Origin: Cercis canadensis
Taxonomy: Eukaryota; Streptophyta; Magnoliopsida; Fabales; Fabaceae
DNA: 64,000 nt
Assembly (NCBI GenBank): GCA_003255065.1
Contig: QAOA01006662.1
Location: forward strand, 643,546-707,545
Direction: 5' to 3'
A program made the translations under genes and the position numbers. This document shows, piece by piece, positions 44,601 through 53,572 of this stretch; position 1 is the first letter of the stretch, and each line of letters starts with the position of its first letter. The notes beneath the pieces were generated by a model, which did no database searches, was not told the DNA's origin, and saw nothing but the letters and a program-made list of their open reading frames with translations.

Positions 44601-46729
44601 GGTTTTCTTAGGAATTTTTTAAAGCATCCCATTGGGTGCTTCTCAAAAGCTTCTGTGGCTTTTAAAAAGCACCAAAGGAAGCACCCTTAAAAGTATTTTA
44701 CCAAACACAAATTTGTGGCTTTTATTGTTGAAAAGCACCAGAGCCAAAGGCCACAACATTCCCAAATGCAATCTTAGTACTTTCTTCTCTTCTGATAAAA
44801 TGTTCTTTTATCAAAAAACTTTGGCTTTGAGGTAGATTGGCAGGTATTATCATGGATATGTAGGCTCTCCTTCAGCCACCATAGCTGGTTGTCAAATATT
44901 GTTGTAGCCTCTTATTCTTTGGGTGTTTCTTTGGTCAGTTATACTATATCATTTTCTCTGGCATTTGCTGATTTAGAAAATTTCCAATTGGATGGTTGGG
45001 GCTTTCTTTTCTTTAGGTGGCCATATTTCTCTTATTTAGGTGTTTTCTTGAATTCTCTATTATGTCCTCATTCTTCTATGGTTCTTTTGTCAACATTCTT
45101 CTCTTTAGGTGCTTGTGCTACTTTTAATTTAGTTGATTTTTGAAGTATTCTTGTTTCTGTCAGATTCTCATTCTTGTTAGGTCTTTTATAGACTAGTGTT
45201 CCTTTTTTGATGTCAGATTCCGGAAGGATTGTGGGTTGGGAATGTTCCAGTCTTTCTTGCCTTGCTACTTTAGATCCTAGTGTCATATCTATAGCTACAA
45301 AAACTTGGAGGGTGCTAGTGGTTTTTGGAATTTCCATTTTCTAAGGAATATTACCTATAGGGAAGCTTCAAAGAGGTGTCTTTTTGTTTTGTTTGATTCT
45401 TGTTTAATTTTTTTTTTTTTTGGTAATATAGGTGGAATGATTTGGGATGAGTTCCTTCTTGCTGGTCCTCTTTCGAAACTACAATACTCTATTTTTCAAG
45501 TCATTGCTTTGGACTGCAATGTATTATAGAATTAGTACTAGTGTTTTATTCTAAGTTCAGTGGCTATGCAGAATAACTTATCTTGAATCTTGAAATCTTC
45601 ATTATGTGTTGTAGTTGTTCTGAAATTGGTTCTCCTTTATTCTTACATAAGCAGAGGCATGTTTGAAATAGTCTTTCCAGAATTTTAGGGAATGTTGCAT
45701 TTGGATTAATGTGTAAGTTTGTAGCAGATTTTAATCAGAATAAGTAAATCAAGAAGGAAGGACCTTATAATGCTTGGCGTTCTTGCAATATATTTCTCCA
45801 TCATGCCTCTAGCATTTCCCCCCTATATTGGAGAGTATATGAAGGGTGCATTTAAATAATGATCCGTGTCTTGAAGGTTCTCTTAGGCTTTTTAATGTTA
45901 CAAATGTCTTTAATTCCTTATATTTACTGGTAATCCTTGTCTATTTAAGTATATCTTTCTGTAAGATAATGGTATTTAATAATCTGTAATGGATTCTAGT
46001 TGCAAAATAAGTAATACATTGATGAACTATTCTTGTCCTTTTGACAAATTATTGTGATACTCATGACTTTTGCATTATTCTTCTGCTTGCAGTCCTCCTG
46101 CTATAGAGAGGTTGTCAAGCGGCTTGTTTCAAGAAGTTATCATAACAAATACAATTCCAGTGGCAGAACAGAACTATTTTCCCCAATTAACAGTCCTATC
46201 TGTGGCAAACCTCCTGGGCGAGACCATATGGCGTGTTCATGATGATTGCTCAGTGAGTAGCATATTTCAGTAAAAGCATTGAGATAATTGATGAATATTT
46301 CTTACTCTGCCTATAAGATAAAATTAAAACAATTCTTGTTAACTGGTTATCATCAAGATAGGGTCATCCTCAATATATTAATAGTAATACATGCATGCAT
46401 ACATACATAAATATATATACATTTTCAGAAGACTCATTGGAGAAGTTGGGTAAGTATCAGTGAAATGGCCCTTCCAATTCATTGCTGAACTTTTTATGCA
46501 TTGATAATTTCATGTCTAGTGGTTAAATGAAACTACCATTCTTATACTAGTATGCTAGCCTTATTGATTTCTTCTCCAGTTAAACACTAGATCTTTCGTA
46601 CTTCTGTTTTTCTTGTGGGATGGAGTAGCACCATAAGTAGATTCATTTTGCAACTTTTTTTTTTCCCTTTTATTATCTTTTCTTTGTCAGGGTGGAATTG
46701 AACCTTATTCCAGTTTGGGCATTGATTGA
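23669..46729 (+). CDS. PRS: Ribose-phosphate pyrophosphokinase (PRPP synthetase), plastid-type, 9 exons
   Basis: This enzyme makes PRPP from ribose 5-phosphate and ATP for purine, pyrimidine, His and Trp synthesis. Exons: 23669-23785, 24370-24549, 25061-25309, 25950-26093, 35332-35499, 42376-42445, 43577-43658, 46093-46252, 46691-46729. All introns are GT-AG and all joins stay in frame, giving 402 residues, the usual length for plant PRS1/PRS2-type proteins. Exon 1 (residues 1-39) is Ser/Arg-rich like a plastid transit peptide. Visible motifs: [27 protein letters not shown] (116-129), [10 protein letters not shown] (to 182), AIVDKRR (273-279) and the PRPP-binding loop [12 protein letters not shown] (300-311), whose Gly codon is split by intron 6. 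The start is the first ATG giving a transit-like N terminus. Introns 4 (9.2 kb) and 5 (6.9 kb) are swollen by retrotransposons. Coding sequence is intact and free of N. Plastid targeting is inferred; PRS1 versus PRS2 is not resolved. Confidence 0.95.
26958..27116 (-). repeat. Copia copy 1, 3' LTR
   Basis: 159 bp; preceded by the target duplication GTTGG. Next to it, at 27117-27129, lies the polypurine tract (CTCCCCCTCAAGC on the plus strand). Confidence 0.95.
27201..27535 (-). repeat. Nested Gypsy 3' LTR
   Basis: 335 bp, with short terminal inverted TGATG/CATCA ends. In element orientation its first three bases TGA act as the stop codon of the last ORF. Confidence 0.93.
27533..28351 (-). CDS. 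Gypsy protease fused directly to a chromodomain-like tail
   Basis: This open frame of about 272 codons continues the gag reading frame; it has no convincing ATG at its start. It includes an aspartic protease ([20 protein letters not shown], then [10 protein letters not shown], as in plant Gypsy elements) that would process Gag. After a linker comes [16 protein letters not shown]...[16 protein letters not shown], the pattern of the chromodomain at the end of chromovirus integrases, which steers insertion to certain chromatin. RT, RNase H and the integrase core are missing between them. The frame runs through the polypurine tract (coding SRGGE) and stops at the TGA that opens the 3' LTR. Confidence 0.8.
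   Translation of the reverse strand: MYPVQGESLVIHRVMTATTKDDIEDWRRHSLFRTHVLCKGKVCNLIIDGGSMENVISKDAVEKLGLITEKHPHPYKIRWLKKGNEVPVTSRCLVNFTMGNKLEDKTLCDVVPMDVGHLLLGRPWPFDNDVEHRAKPNTYSFYRGSKKYTLHPIKEDTARAHHSSKGDKIAAIVSATRFEKVSREEGMTPIAEQVNILPTVQQEVIEDVLDVKEVKSRRGNQYRRFLVKWLGKPATESTWITEKELKQIDLKTYAEVSHVFAPDTSPLSRGGE
28352..29556 (-). pseudogene. Gypsy gag with intact zinc knuckle, frame broken
   Basis: The start is the ATG at 29556 ([12 protein letters not shown]). It has a coiled coil ([19 protein letters not shown]), then the retrotransposon gag core ([43 protein letters not shown]). A frameshift near 28940 and a stop near 28542 break it. The continuing frames carry [12 protein letters not shown] and RYLASL, then [14 protein letters not shown], a perfect CCHC knuckle (28489-28448). 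Only two lesions separate it from an open frame, in contrast to most elements here. Confidence 0.85.
29559..29570 (-). promoter_or_regulatory. Nested Gypsy primer binding site (tRNA-iMet)
   Basis: TGGTATCAGAGC on the minus strand, three bases inside the 5' LTR; the gag ATG (29556) begins two bases after it. Confidence 0.93.
29574..29907 (-). repeat. Nested Gypsy 5' LTR
   Basis: 334 bp; carries a TATTTATACT segment as possible promoter core. Confidence 0.93.
29905..33240 (-). pseudogene. Copia copy 1 pol (protease, integrase, RT, RNase H), broken
   Basis: The protease motif reads [14 protein letters not shown], where family members have D-S-G; the catalytic Asp is Glu here. Integrase shows the HH..CC zinc site and D-D-E residues ([21 protein letters not shown]), with a stop right after the last motif at about 32220. 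RT retains [10 protein letters not shown] and YVDD; RNase H retains GYSDADW. Frame breaks lie near 31962, 31189, 30720 and 30400. The RNase H end (LADIFTK) is cut by the nested Gypsy element at 29907. Not functional. Confidence 0.85.
33240..34073 (-). pseudogene. Copia copy 1 gag
   Basis: The ATG at 34073 ([14 protein letters not shown]) opens a UBN2/Copia-type gag ([37 protein letters not shown]). The frame breaks near 33590 and again near 33380. The zinc knuckle reads [14 protein letters not shown]: the first Cys is Tyr, so zinc binding is probably lost. Gag would form the virus-like particle. Confidence 0.8.
34522..34533 (-). promoter_or_regulatory. Copia copy 1 primer binding site (tRNA-iMet)
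   Basis: TGGTATCAGAGC on the minus strand, directly abutting the 5' LTR. Confidence 0.95.
34534..34692 (-). repeat. Copia copy 1, 5' LTR
   Basis: 159 bp; followed on the plus strand by GTTGG. The TATTTATACT segment within it could be the TATA region of the element promoter. Confidence 0.95.
35956..36060 (+). mobile_element. tRNA-derived SINE-like fragment
   Basis: TAGCTGAGTGGT (35964) resembles a Pol III A box and GTGTCCGAACC (about 36008) a weak B box. The sequence aligns over about 70 bp with 47889-47960, which shares the same spacing. It lies in PRS intron 5. Confidence 0.5.
36550..36708 (+). repeat. Copia copy 2, 5' LTR
   Basis: 159 bp, TGTTAG to CTCACA. Confidence 0.95.
36709..36720 (+). 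promoter_or_regulatory. Copia copy 2 primer binding site (tRNA-iMet)
   Basis: TGGTATCAGAGC directly after the 5' LTR. Confidence 0.95.
37143..38324 (+). pseudogene. Copia copy 2 gag and protease region, broken
   Basis: The codon aligned with the gag ATG of copy 1 is CTG here (37167-37169), so the start is lost. A stop at 37513 and a frame break near 38320 interrupt it. The knuckle reads [13 protein letters not shown]: one residue is missing between the first two Cys. The protease motif reads [12 protein letters not shown], with Gly of D-S-G changed to Ser. All three defects predict an inactive product. Confidence 0.85.
38339..41366 (+). pseudogene. Copia copy 2 pol (integrase, RT, RNase H), one frameshift
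   Basis: The long open frame 38339-40153 contains integrase: zinc-site residues H72, H76, C97, C100 and the catalytic triad D128 (DVWGP), D191 (RSDNARE) and E227 (NGVAERK), counted from the start of that frame. A 2-bp loss in a CT run near 40105, relative to copy 1, shifts the frame. RT and RNase H then continue in the frame ending at 41366, with [14 protein letters not shown] and GYSDADW all present, and ending in [11 protein letters not shown] would copy element RNA and integrase insert the DNA, but without gag and protease it needs help in trans. Confidence 0.9.
41217..41733. repeat. 258-bp tandem duplication around a single N (assembly artefact)
   Basis: 41217-41474 and 41476-41733 have equal length (258) and differ by about one base. 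The N is at 41475. It duplicates the RNase H end and most of the 3' LTR. Confidence 0.95.
41633..41791 (+). repeat. Copia copy 2, 3' LTR
   Basis: 159 bp; its last bases are TTATA instead of CTCACA, so the terminal CA is mutated. Preceded by the purine tract TTGAGGGGGAG. Confidence 0.95.
44292..44768. mobile_element. MITE-like element with terminal inverted repeats, PRS intron 7
   Basis: The left end CATTTGGGAATGCTGTGGC is matched inverted at the right end by GGCCACAACATTCCCAAATG. The inside has palindromic runs of AAAAGC/GCTTTT and no coding frame. Length 477 bp. I cannot see a clear target duplication, so the superfamily (hAT or PIF/Harbinger) is open. Confidence 0.7.
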
Positions 46730-47880
46730 TCAATTTGCATCAGTGGTAAGTTCATTCCAGTTTATGACACTACTGTAACTACTGGAGAAACTGTAAAATT
46801 GACTTGTAGAAGTTTTATATAGAGCGGTCTTGGGGTTCTTGTACATGCTAGATATATAGGTTGATTCTTTTAATAGCCCAAAACCCGTAATGGAAATTCT
46901 GTCTTGTTTCCTTGAGTACAGATTTTGTTTTGTTTTGTTGTTGTGAAGTGAATTTTAATCCTATGAACAGTGATTGAAATACAAGATCTTTTTTCGTTTT
47001 TAATTTTTTTTTCAATGTGGCTGTTTCATGTTGGGATCTTATGTTCTCATGTTATTCTTTATCCTTTTGTATTAATGGAAACGTTTTATTTAGAAATTAA
47101 GCAAAGAATTAGATAATGTGCAACATTATTCTGTTATCTCAAATGGAAAATGAACAAAAACATCTGAAATGAAGAGTTATTTTATCTGGGAACGCTTTTG
47201 AAACTATGACCGGATGCAATTGCTTGGTAACTTGGTTAGATATAATTTATTATAATACAGTAAACTAGAAAAATGAATAAGAAAGAAAAAGCAAAATGGT
47301 AGTGGTAATTGAGCTTCAGTTTGATAGTTAAATGATTTTAGTTGGAAAAATCATTTCGATCTAGGAATTTGGTAGACTCAATTTTTTATGTGAAATGGAA
47401 AAAAAATAATTATTTATCAATCATGGATTAGGAAAAAGAACATTACTATGTAAAATATGTATAATACTATTTCACACATCTGAAGAAAATATTGTAGGAA
47501 ATGTATGTTTTTTTATTTTATTTTATTTATAATAACATAATATATGATTGAGAGAAGAAATATACATATAATCATTCCGTAACAGCCTCGAGGAGGATGA
47601 GCAAACCTACTAAAATCACTGCTAAAATCAGTACACAATCTATTCCAGTGCGAAAGGAGATGTAATATATCATACAGCAGCTCTAATTAATGCCTAAAGC
47701 AGTGAACGATTGTTGTAGAATGCAAACATTGACCTAGCTTGGGGAAGGCAATACTAAACTGTTCATGAAAATCGAGGAGTATGAGCACGCGAACGAACTA
47801 TTCGGCCTACCTGATTGGAATAATTTGCCCATGCATCTGCATATTTAGCTTTACACCTTTATGCAAGAATTACAATTTTC
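46730..47880. other. Region downstream of PRS, 3' UTR and AT-rich spacer
   Basis: The 3' UTR should begin at 46730. I see no strong AATAAA close behind the stop, so the end of the transcript is not placed. Nothing else recognised. Confidence 0.5.
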
Positions 47881-47888
47881 AACTACAC

Positions 47889-47985
47889 GGATTATAGTTG
47901 AGTGATACTAAAGTTGTCTTTAGGGCTTCTGTGTTTTGTGTTCGAACTCAAAGTTGTAATAAAAAATACTAAAAAGAAGAATAAC
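47889..47985 (+). mobile_element. tRNA-derived SINE-like element, same family as 35956-36060
   Basis: TATAGTTGAGTGAT stands in for the A box and GTGTTCGAACTC for the B box, followed by an A-rich tail (AATAAAAAATACTAAAAAG). Confidence 0.5.
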
Positions 47986-47989
47986 AACT

Positions 47990-49610
47990 TCCATCATGGC
48001 CGGCTTGTGATATTTGAATACAGCCAAATTTTGATGATACCAAATAGGCCATAAAATCCTGATTAAAGTAGTTGTGAAATAAACATATTGTGGTTCAAAA
48101 GGCTTGAAAAGATTCAATCATATACGGAGCCAATCCACTATCGGTAGAGGATCAATACTACCTGTACAAATCGTCAAATCGGAACCAAACCAAATGGCTC
48201 GAGAAAAAGAGCATTGTAAAAATAAGTGGACCATCGGCAACAGAATTTTGACGGCAAAAGGGACAAAGCAATCGTATATTGATATGATGTGTTTTATAAT
48301 GTAGCTGCCACATGAAGTGCAGAATGACACAATTTCCTCAAGAAAATTACCAATTTAAAAGGTAACCTAAGCATAGGCCAAGGAATTACTAGGTGTAGCT
48401 CAGTTGGTAAATTGAACTTCATGTGGAATGAATCTTGAGATAATGTTAAGAGTTCGAGTCTCATTATATATAGTGGTTAGGGCATGCCAAAACCCGAGTA
48501 AAGATTAGTCTCATACTAAAGATATGAGAACTACTTTGTCGGAAATCAAAAAAATAATTTGAGGCATAAGAAAATCTTCAGCGGGAAAAAATCATAGTTG
48601 CCCCTGAAGGAGTAAATCATACCAATGCCATACATGATATTGACTTGATGGATCACCTGTCAAAATAATAGGATCAACTGCTCCAAATATAGAGATTGGA
48701 ATATGGATAATCTGCAAAGCCACAGGTTGTGAATAATATTCATGTAAGAATCTAATATCCCAACGATTGGTTTGAGGTATAATTAAAGAGCTAACTCGAG
48801 GAAGCCTTGAACCCTGTTTAGAAAGAGGTTGTTGTATCAGAAGCTGCAAGTAATCCTTTCCACATCGAAGATTATGCAAGATTATGCTGGGTTCCAATTG
48901 GGGTTTGGAACAAACCATTGAAAGACAAATGCTTAATTCTCCTACCTAAATTCTAGTAGTCACTTCTTATTTGTAGACCATCTAAACTAACAGAAATAAT
49001 TACTAATCCTAATAGATAATAAAGATAACAACTAAGTGGATAATGATAAATAAACGTCACTTATCCTAATTAATATGGATAAGTTAGACTAAATAAAAAA
49101 TGACTATTTAGAATTGTATCAGTAGGTTTCGCCAAAACTTAATTGCCAACTTTGCCGAGCTAAGAGGGACTTATTGACAGAGGCAGTTTTCCGGAATCCT
49201 AAACCCCCAGCATACCTTGGTAAACATAATTGATTCCATGGCAACAAATCAGGTTTGTGTGTGTTTTCTGAATGACCCCACCAAAATGGGGAAATAATGG
49301 AATCAATTTTGTAGGCATAAGTTTTGGGGAGTGCAATACAACCCAATTGATATATAGCTGTAGCAGCAAGTACCTATATAATTAGAGTATATCTAGCTAC
49401 TTGAGAAAGCCAATGGGACTTCCAGCCATGCAGTTGTTTCTGTATTTTCTCGAAGCACAGGGATCAAAGGTAACACCCAAATGCTTCGACAAATGTAGCA
49501 CATATCTAATTCCAAAAGTACTTGCTAAGTAATGACGAAGTCGATGTGGGACATTTGGGCTAAACAGCAGCTCTGATTTCGACTTATTCAATCCTTGGCC
49601 TGCCATACTA
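47990..49610 (-). pseudogene. LINE (L1-type) fragment: RT tail, linker and zinc-binding domain
   Basis: Read on the minus strand from 49606: GLNKSKSELLFSPN and LGVTFDP (end of RT), then FWWGHSENTHKPDLLPWNQL and GGLGFRKTASVNKSLLARQSW (the characteristic post-RT region of plant L1 elements), then LIIPQTNRWDIRFLHEYYS. The RT-type zinc-binding domain follows at 48330-48118 (LLCPFCRQNS in a shifted frame), then LWPIWYHQNLAVFK. It is 5' truncated, has several frame breaks and is interrupted by a SINE at 48391-48560. Inactive. Confidence 0.75.
48391..48560 (+). mobile_element. tRNA-derived SINE inserted in the LINE fragment
   Basis: The A box TAGCTCAGTTGG (48396-48407) is a perfect match and the B box AGTTCGAGTCT (48451-48461) matches 9 of 11, spaced like a tRNA gene (55 bp start to start). 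No anticodon arm or acceptor stem closes, so it is not a tRNA gene. The body continues to an A-rich end near 48560. Confidence 0.65.
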
Positions 49611-49818
49611 CCATGTTCCGGAATGGCTTCTTTATTCTGAGTAAAATTTTGATACTTTTGTCTATTATAGTTTTTTTATTTTTTTATTTTTTTATTTTTA
49701 AATTAATGTCTATATTTTGGAATGAGTTTGTCCGTAATGGTATATGGTTGACTAAGGTAGCAAACAAGTCAGTGGGTTCCCTATTGTTCTTTATCTAACA
49801 TGATCAAAATAGGGTTTT

Positions 49819-50081
49819 TGATGCAATATATCAGCAGGGAAAGACAGAAGCTAGGAATGAAGAGGGATAACGGGAACAGAGTTGGGAAAGAAGAGGGACG
49901 AAAGAGAAAACTGAACTTCTTTATTGACATCCCTTTCAATCTGTAATCCGTCTCTTATATGCAAATTAGAAGTAGTTATCCTCCTAACTAGCTAACAGTG
50001 GCTTATTAAGGGATGCATAAGATGTTCTAACTACTTGACTAATTGGTTACATATTCAGTAAGCTAATTAGGTTTCTTCACA
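49819..50081 (-). repeat. LTR-like block, possible 3' or solo LTR
   Basis: On the minus strand this reads TGTGAAGAAACC ... TTGCATCA, with a GCATATAAGAG TATA-like core followed downstream by AATAAAG, as in an LTR. A purine-rich AAAAAGGGTGAA lies just upstream. No partner LTR or target duplication was found. Confidence 0.4.
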
Positions 50082-50466
50082 TTCACCCTTTTTGATCTCT
50101 CATTATGGAAACGGGTCAGACCACCACTTGCATCAGTTTTAGTCTATATATATACATATATATAGTGGTTACTGTAGCAGGAGGTATCCATTTAAAAATC
50201 ACATCCGGCGAAAAAGTAGATATGTTGTTATATATTCTGGTTGAACTCCTATGTAAATGTCATTTCTGGTTTCTGGATAGGTTGGCTCAACCATGCTGAC
50301 CTGGGTCGACAGGTCAACTTGACATCCATGGCACAGGTGAATTTTTAGGACACTTTCCTCTATTCATATTGACCTATATATAACTAGGACTAACTTAATT
50401 TTCGGAGGGTCTTGGTTGCACAATCATTTGACCTTGATTTTCCTTTACAAATCCTAAGCTCAGAGG

Positions 50467-50690
50467 TAGGGGTGTAAGCAAACCGAACTGAACTAGAGGA
50501 ATCGGTTTGGTTCTCGTTTTTTGTATCTGAAAAACTGAAGGGGCTAGTTCGGTTCTCGGTTTTCAATGAAGGAAAACCGAGGCTAAACCGAACCAAACCA
50601 ATAAAGCCAATACTACTTTGTTTTATTAGTTTTTTGGCTGAAATCTTAAGTCTCCTCTTTTCTCTGATCCTCTCGGTCTCTAACTCTCTC
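50467..50690 (+). mobile_element. hAT-like terminal sequence (copy A)
   Basis: It begins TAGGGGTGTAAGCAAACCG and holds repeated AACCGAAC/GGTTCGGTT motifs, like the ends of non-autonomous hAT elements. The same start and following CTAAGTCTC block recur at 63198. The other end is not located. Confidence 0.45.
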
Positions 50691-50900
50691 TAAAGATGGC
50701 AAAATGGGCCCAGCCCGATGGGCTAGCCCGTATAACCTGGTGATAGGGTTTTGTTGGGTTAGGAAAATAATGGCCCGAAAAAAGTAGGCAGATTTTGGCT
50801 TGGCTCAATGGCCTGATTGGGCTTGGTTCAGGTTAGCTCGGTATTTTTGGGCTGGCCCGAATTAGTATTAATTTTTTTTATTCATTTAGAATACATATTT
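50690..50900 (+). mobile_element. Second hAT-like end with GGGCC/GGCCC subterminal repeats
   Basis: AAAGATGGCAAAATGGGCCC followed by many GGCCCG/CGGGCC-type motifs resembles another common plant hAT terminus inserted next to copy A. No matching end is identified. Confidence 0.3.
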
Positions 50901-51150
50901 CAGAGAAAAGAAACCGGTTTACTAGTTAGTTTAGTCAGCCACCCCCAAAAAAAAAAAAAAAACCCAAATCCCTAATCTTTTCTTTCACTTCTCATTCTCA
51001 ATTCTCACTCTCCAGTCTCCATGGTCACTATCAAGTCACTGTCATTGCTGCCTTGCCTCTAGTCTCCATCCATCCCTCGCCTTCGGTTTAGCACTCTGGT
51101 ATGTCTCCCTTGCAGCGTTTGTTTCAGTATGTATTCTTGTGGCAATTCTT

Positions 51151-51182
51151 TTTTTTTTTTTTTTTTTNTTTTTTTTTTTTTT
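51151..51182. other. Poly-T run containing a single N
   Basis: The N at 51168 is inside about 30 T. This is probably a contig join or unresolved homopolymer. Confidence 0.8.
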
Positions 51183-52279
51183 CAATGACCATGTTTGCAG
51201 TGAAGTTTAGGAACTATATTTTTATTTGTTCAAGTTCAAAGTGGGCATAATTGTTTTCCCCTTGAAATTTATTAAGTATGGAATCAAAAGTCTTCACTTG
51301 CTGAAAATAGTATAATAGTCTACACTAAAAGAAAAAATGCATTTTCTCACGGATTTTTCTCACAGACTAAAATCTGTGAGGAAATCACGACATTTGTCAC
51401 GGACTTTTTCACGAAATGTGACTGTTGAGATTTTCTCACGGACGTTCACGTCCGTGAGAAATATCCATGAGAAAACCCGTGAAAAAAGACACCCCAACTG
51501 TAACCATAAATGAGTTGATATTTCTCAAGGACTTTCTCACGGAGAAGGTCATTCATGCTAAAGTCGTGAGAAATTGAAATGCACTGTTTCACTTAAAATT
51601 TGAATTTTAACGTTAGTTTCTCAAGGATTAAATCCGTGAGAAATTATGTTTATCTTCTTCCCCGCAGCCGCAACCTTCATTTCCATTTTGAAAACTTTTC
51701 TCCCTCTCCTCCATTCTTCGCCATCATCTCTCTCTCTCCTCGGAGCAAATCAAGACCATTTCATCTTCCGGAGGTTCGGTTTTGCACAACAAGTCCCCTA
51801 CTTCGAGTCTACTAGTTTAGATTTTGAGGTTTCTACTGATTAAGGTAAGTTCCTATACTCACATCTTATGTTTGAATTTTTATGTGTTTTGTATAAGTAA
51901 TTTTATTTCAATTACCATGAACATTATAGGATTTAGTTGTTTAAAATGTTTATTTCTTATTTTAGATAGTGTAGGAGTTGTTTTAGGTGTAGCTTAATAG
52001 TGTAGGTTCATAGATAGTGAAATTGATAATGAAATATACATAATTTGTTAAGATTAGGAACTCAATTTTGTTATATGCTTGATGTTGAATCATTCTGGAA
52101 TTTTTTTCTTAATTTTTCAATGGTGTATAAATAATTTTGTAATTTTTTCAATTGTTGTGTAATTATGTATGTTGGAATAAATTGATTTAAGGTTTGTGTT
52201 TCTATTGAATTATGTGGAATTTTAAATTCCTAGAATGTTCAATTTTTAGGGGAGACTCTGCCCAATTTTTGGTTTATTA

Positions 52280-52425
52280 TTTAGGGATTTAGGGTATATA
52301 TAGGGTTTAGGGGTTAAGAATCTAATGTTTAGCTAGGTTTTAGGAATTTAGTGATTTGGGGTTTAGGGCTTAGGATTTAGGATTTAAGGAATTGGGGTTT
52401 TGGGGTTTGAGTTTAGGGTTTCAGG
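52280..52425 (+). repeat. Telomere-like TTTAGGG variants in CACTA copy II
   Basis: A dense run of TTTAGGG, GTTTAGGG and TTTGGGG variants at the position equivalent to 18370-18765 of copy I. Confidence 0.7.
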
Positions 52426-52489
52426 CTTACATATTACTGGTTTTATTGTACTAAATATTTTGTTGGGTTTTATTTAAATTTTATGACAG

Positions 52490-53356
52490 ATGTCAGACCA
52501 CTCAAGACAGTCATTTCCCACAGCTAGGTAGCCGTCAAGGAGGGACAAAGGCAAGACTGTTGCTCAGCCTTCTTAGACCGAGCCGGCATTGTCTATGTTT
52601 ATCCCGACTGCCTAATGGTCGGTTGGTTATTGAGCCACACGGGAGGAAGGAGTAAGTTAATTCTAATACTTAATTACAATTTTTTTTTATTACTTTCCAA
52701 TTAGTTATTTCTATTACTTAACAATTAATTTTTTTTTTTCAACTTCATGCCTTCCAAGGAGCCGTGAACGTACTTTCGGCTGTTTACAAGTCAAAATTTG
52801 AGTAGCCTTGGCTGGACTTCACCTTAATTTCTGATGTGGTAAAGGAACTCTGGTAGACAGAGTTCAAGGTAAGAATTCATTGATTTAACTTTTTTTACTA
52901 ACATATTTGGTATATATATTTACTAACATTGATATTCTGTTGTATATTGCAGAGGAAATGTGTTTGAGAGCCCCAACATGAATGCCAAATTAGTAAGATC
53001 TGGCTCTCTAAGTTCTCAGACAACATTTGCGGCTCTTTTCGAGACATCAGGATCAAGAAGAGCAAGGGTGATTGGTTGTCCCCTGTTGCACTTGAGGCCC
53101 TCAAAGTCTAATGGACCTCTCAAGAGTATAGGGCTATCTTTGAGAGGATCAAGAAGAATTGTTCCTTAGATCAGGGGTAGGCCTTTCACAGGGGTGGCTT
53201 TATCATTGTCTTTGAACACAAACAAAGACTGGTACACATTTTATTTAACAGTTTTGTTAAATTTGAGATTATGTCAATTTATATTTTTTAACAGTTTATG
53301 CTTTTATTTGTAGACGAAGGAGTTGGTTAGAGAGCCCAAAGCTCTTGAGGTTTTAG
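52490..53356 (+). pseudogene. TNP1-like gene of CACTA copy II, broken and truncated
   Basis: The ATG at 52490 (MSDHSRQSFPTAR then a stop) matches the first exon of copy I; RRDKGK-type text follows. KELW, then a stop, then TEFK near 52860 and a later segment parallel to GEWLSPTVLKVLRVKW are recognisable with several stops. It is cut off near 53356. Confidence 0.55.
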
Positions 53357-53572
53357 GTAAGTTCTGTGATCCTTTATCTTTCAAGTTAGTCAGTCTTTAT
53401 CCTGCGAAGGTCAGGGGGTTTTGCCTCTTGCTCAAGTTTGTTTAAGTCTAGTCTAGTTTAGTTAAATCGTGGGCCATATGAGGGTTTAGAAAATGTTAAG
53501 GTAACTGGTCTTTGAGTCTAGCTCGGGGTAACAACTTGCCTTGCTTTCCTTTATAAGTCTGTTTTAGTTGAG

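Larger units (their letters stand above)
51323..53356 (+). mobile_element. CACTA (En/Spm-like) element, copy II, right end missing
   Basis: It starts CACTAAAAGAAAAAATGC and repeats the subterminal TTTCTCACGGA / TCCGTGAGAAA array of copy I. The order of landmarks matches copy I: a subterminal array, GAATTTTA-type junction, CCGCAACC..CATTTCCATTTT, telomere-like repeats, then the TNP1-like gene. Similarity stops near 53356, where Tat-type Gypsy sequence begins; the right terminus is not in the window. Confidence 0.75.

Noticed and set aside
48391..48470. Possible tRNA gene (A box and B box present)
   Set aside because: No acceptor stem or anticodon arm can be closed, and an A-rich tail follows; a tRNA-derived SINE explains it better.
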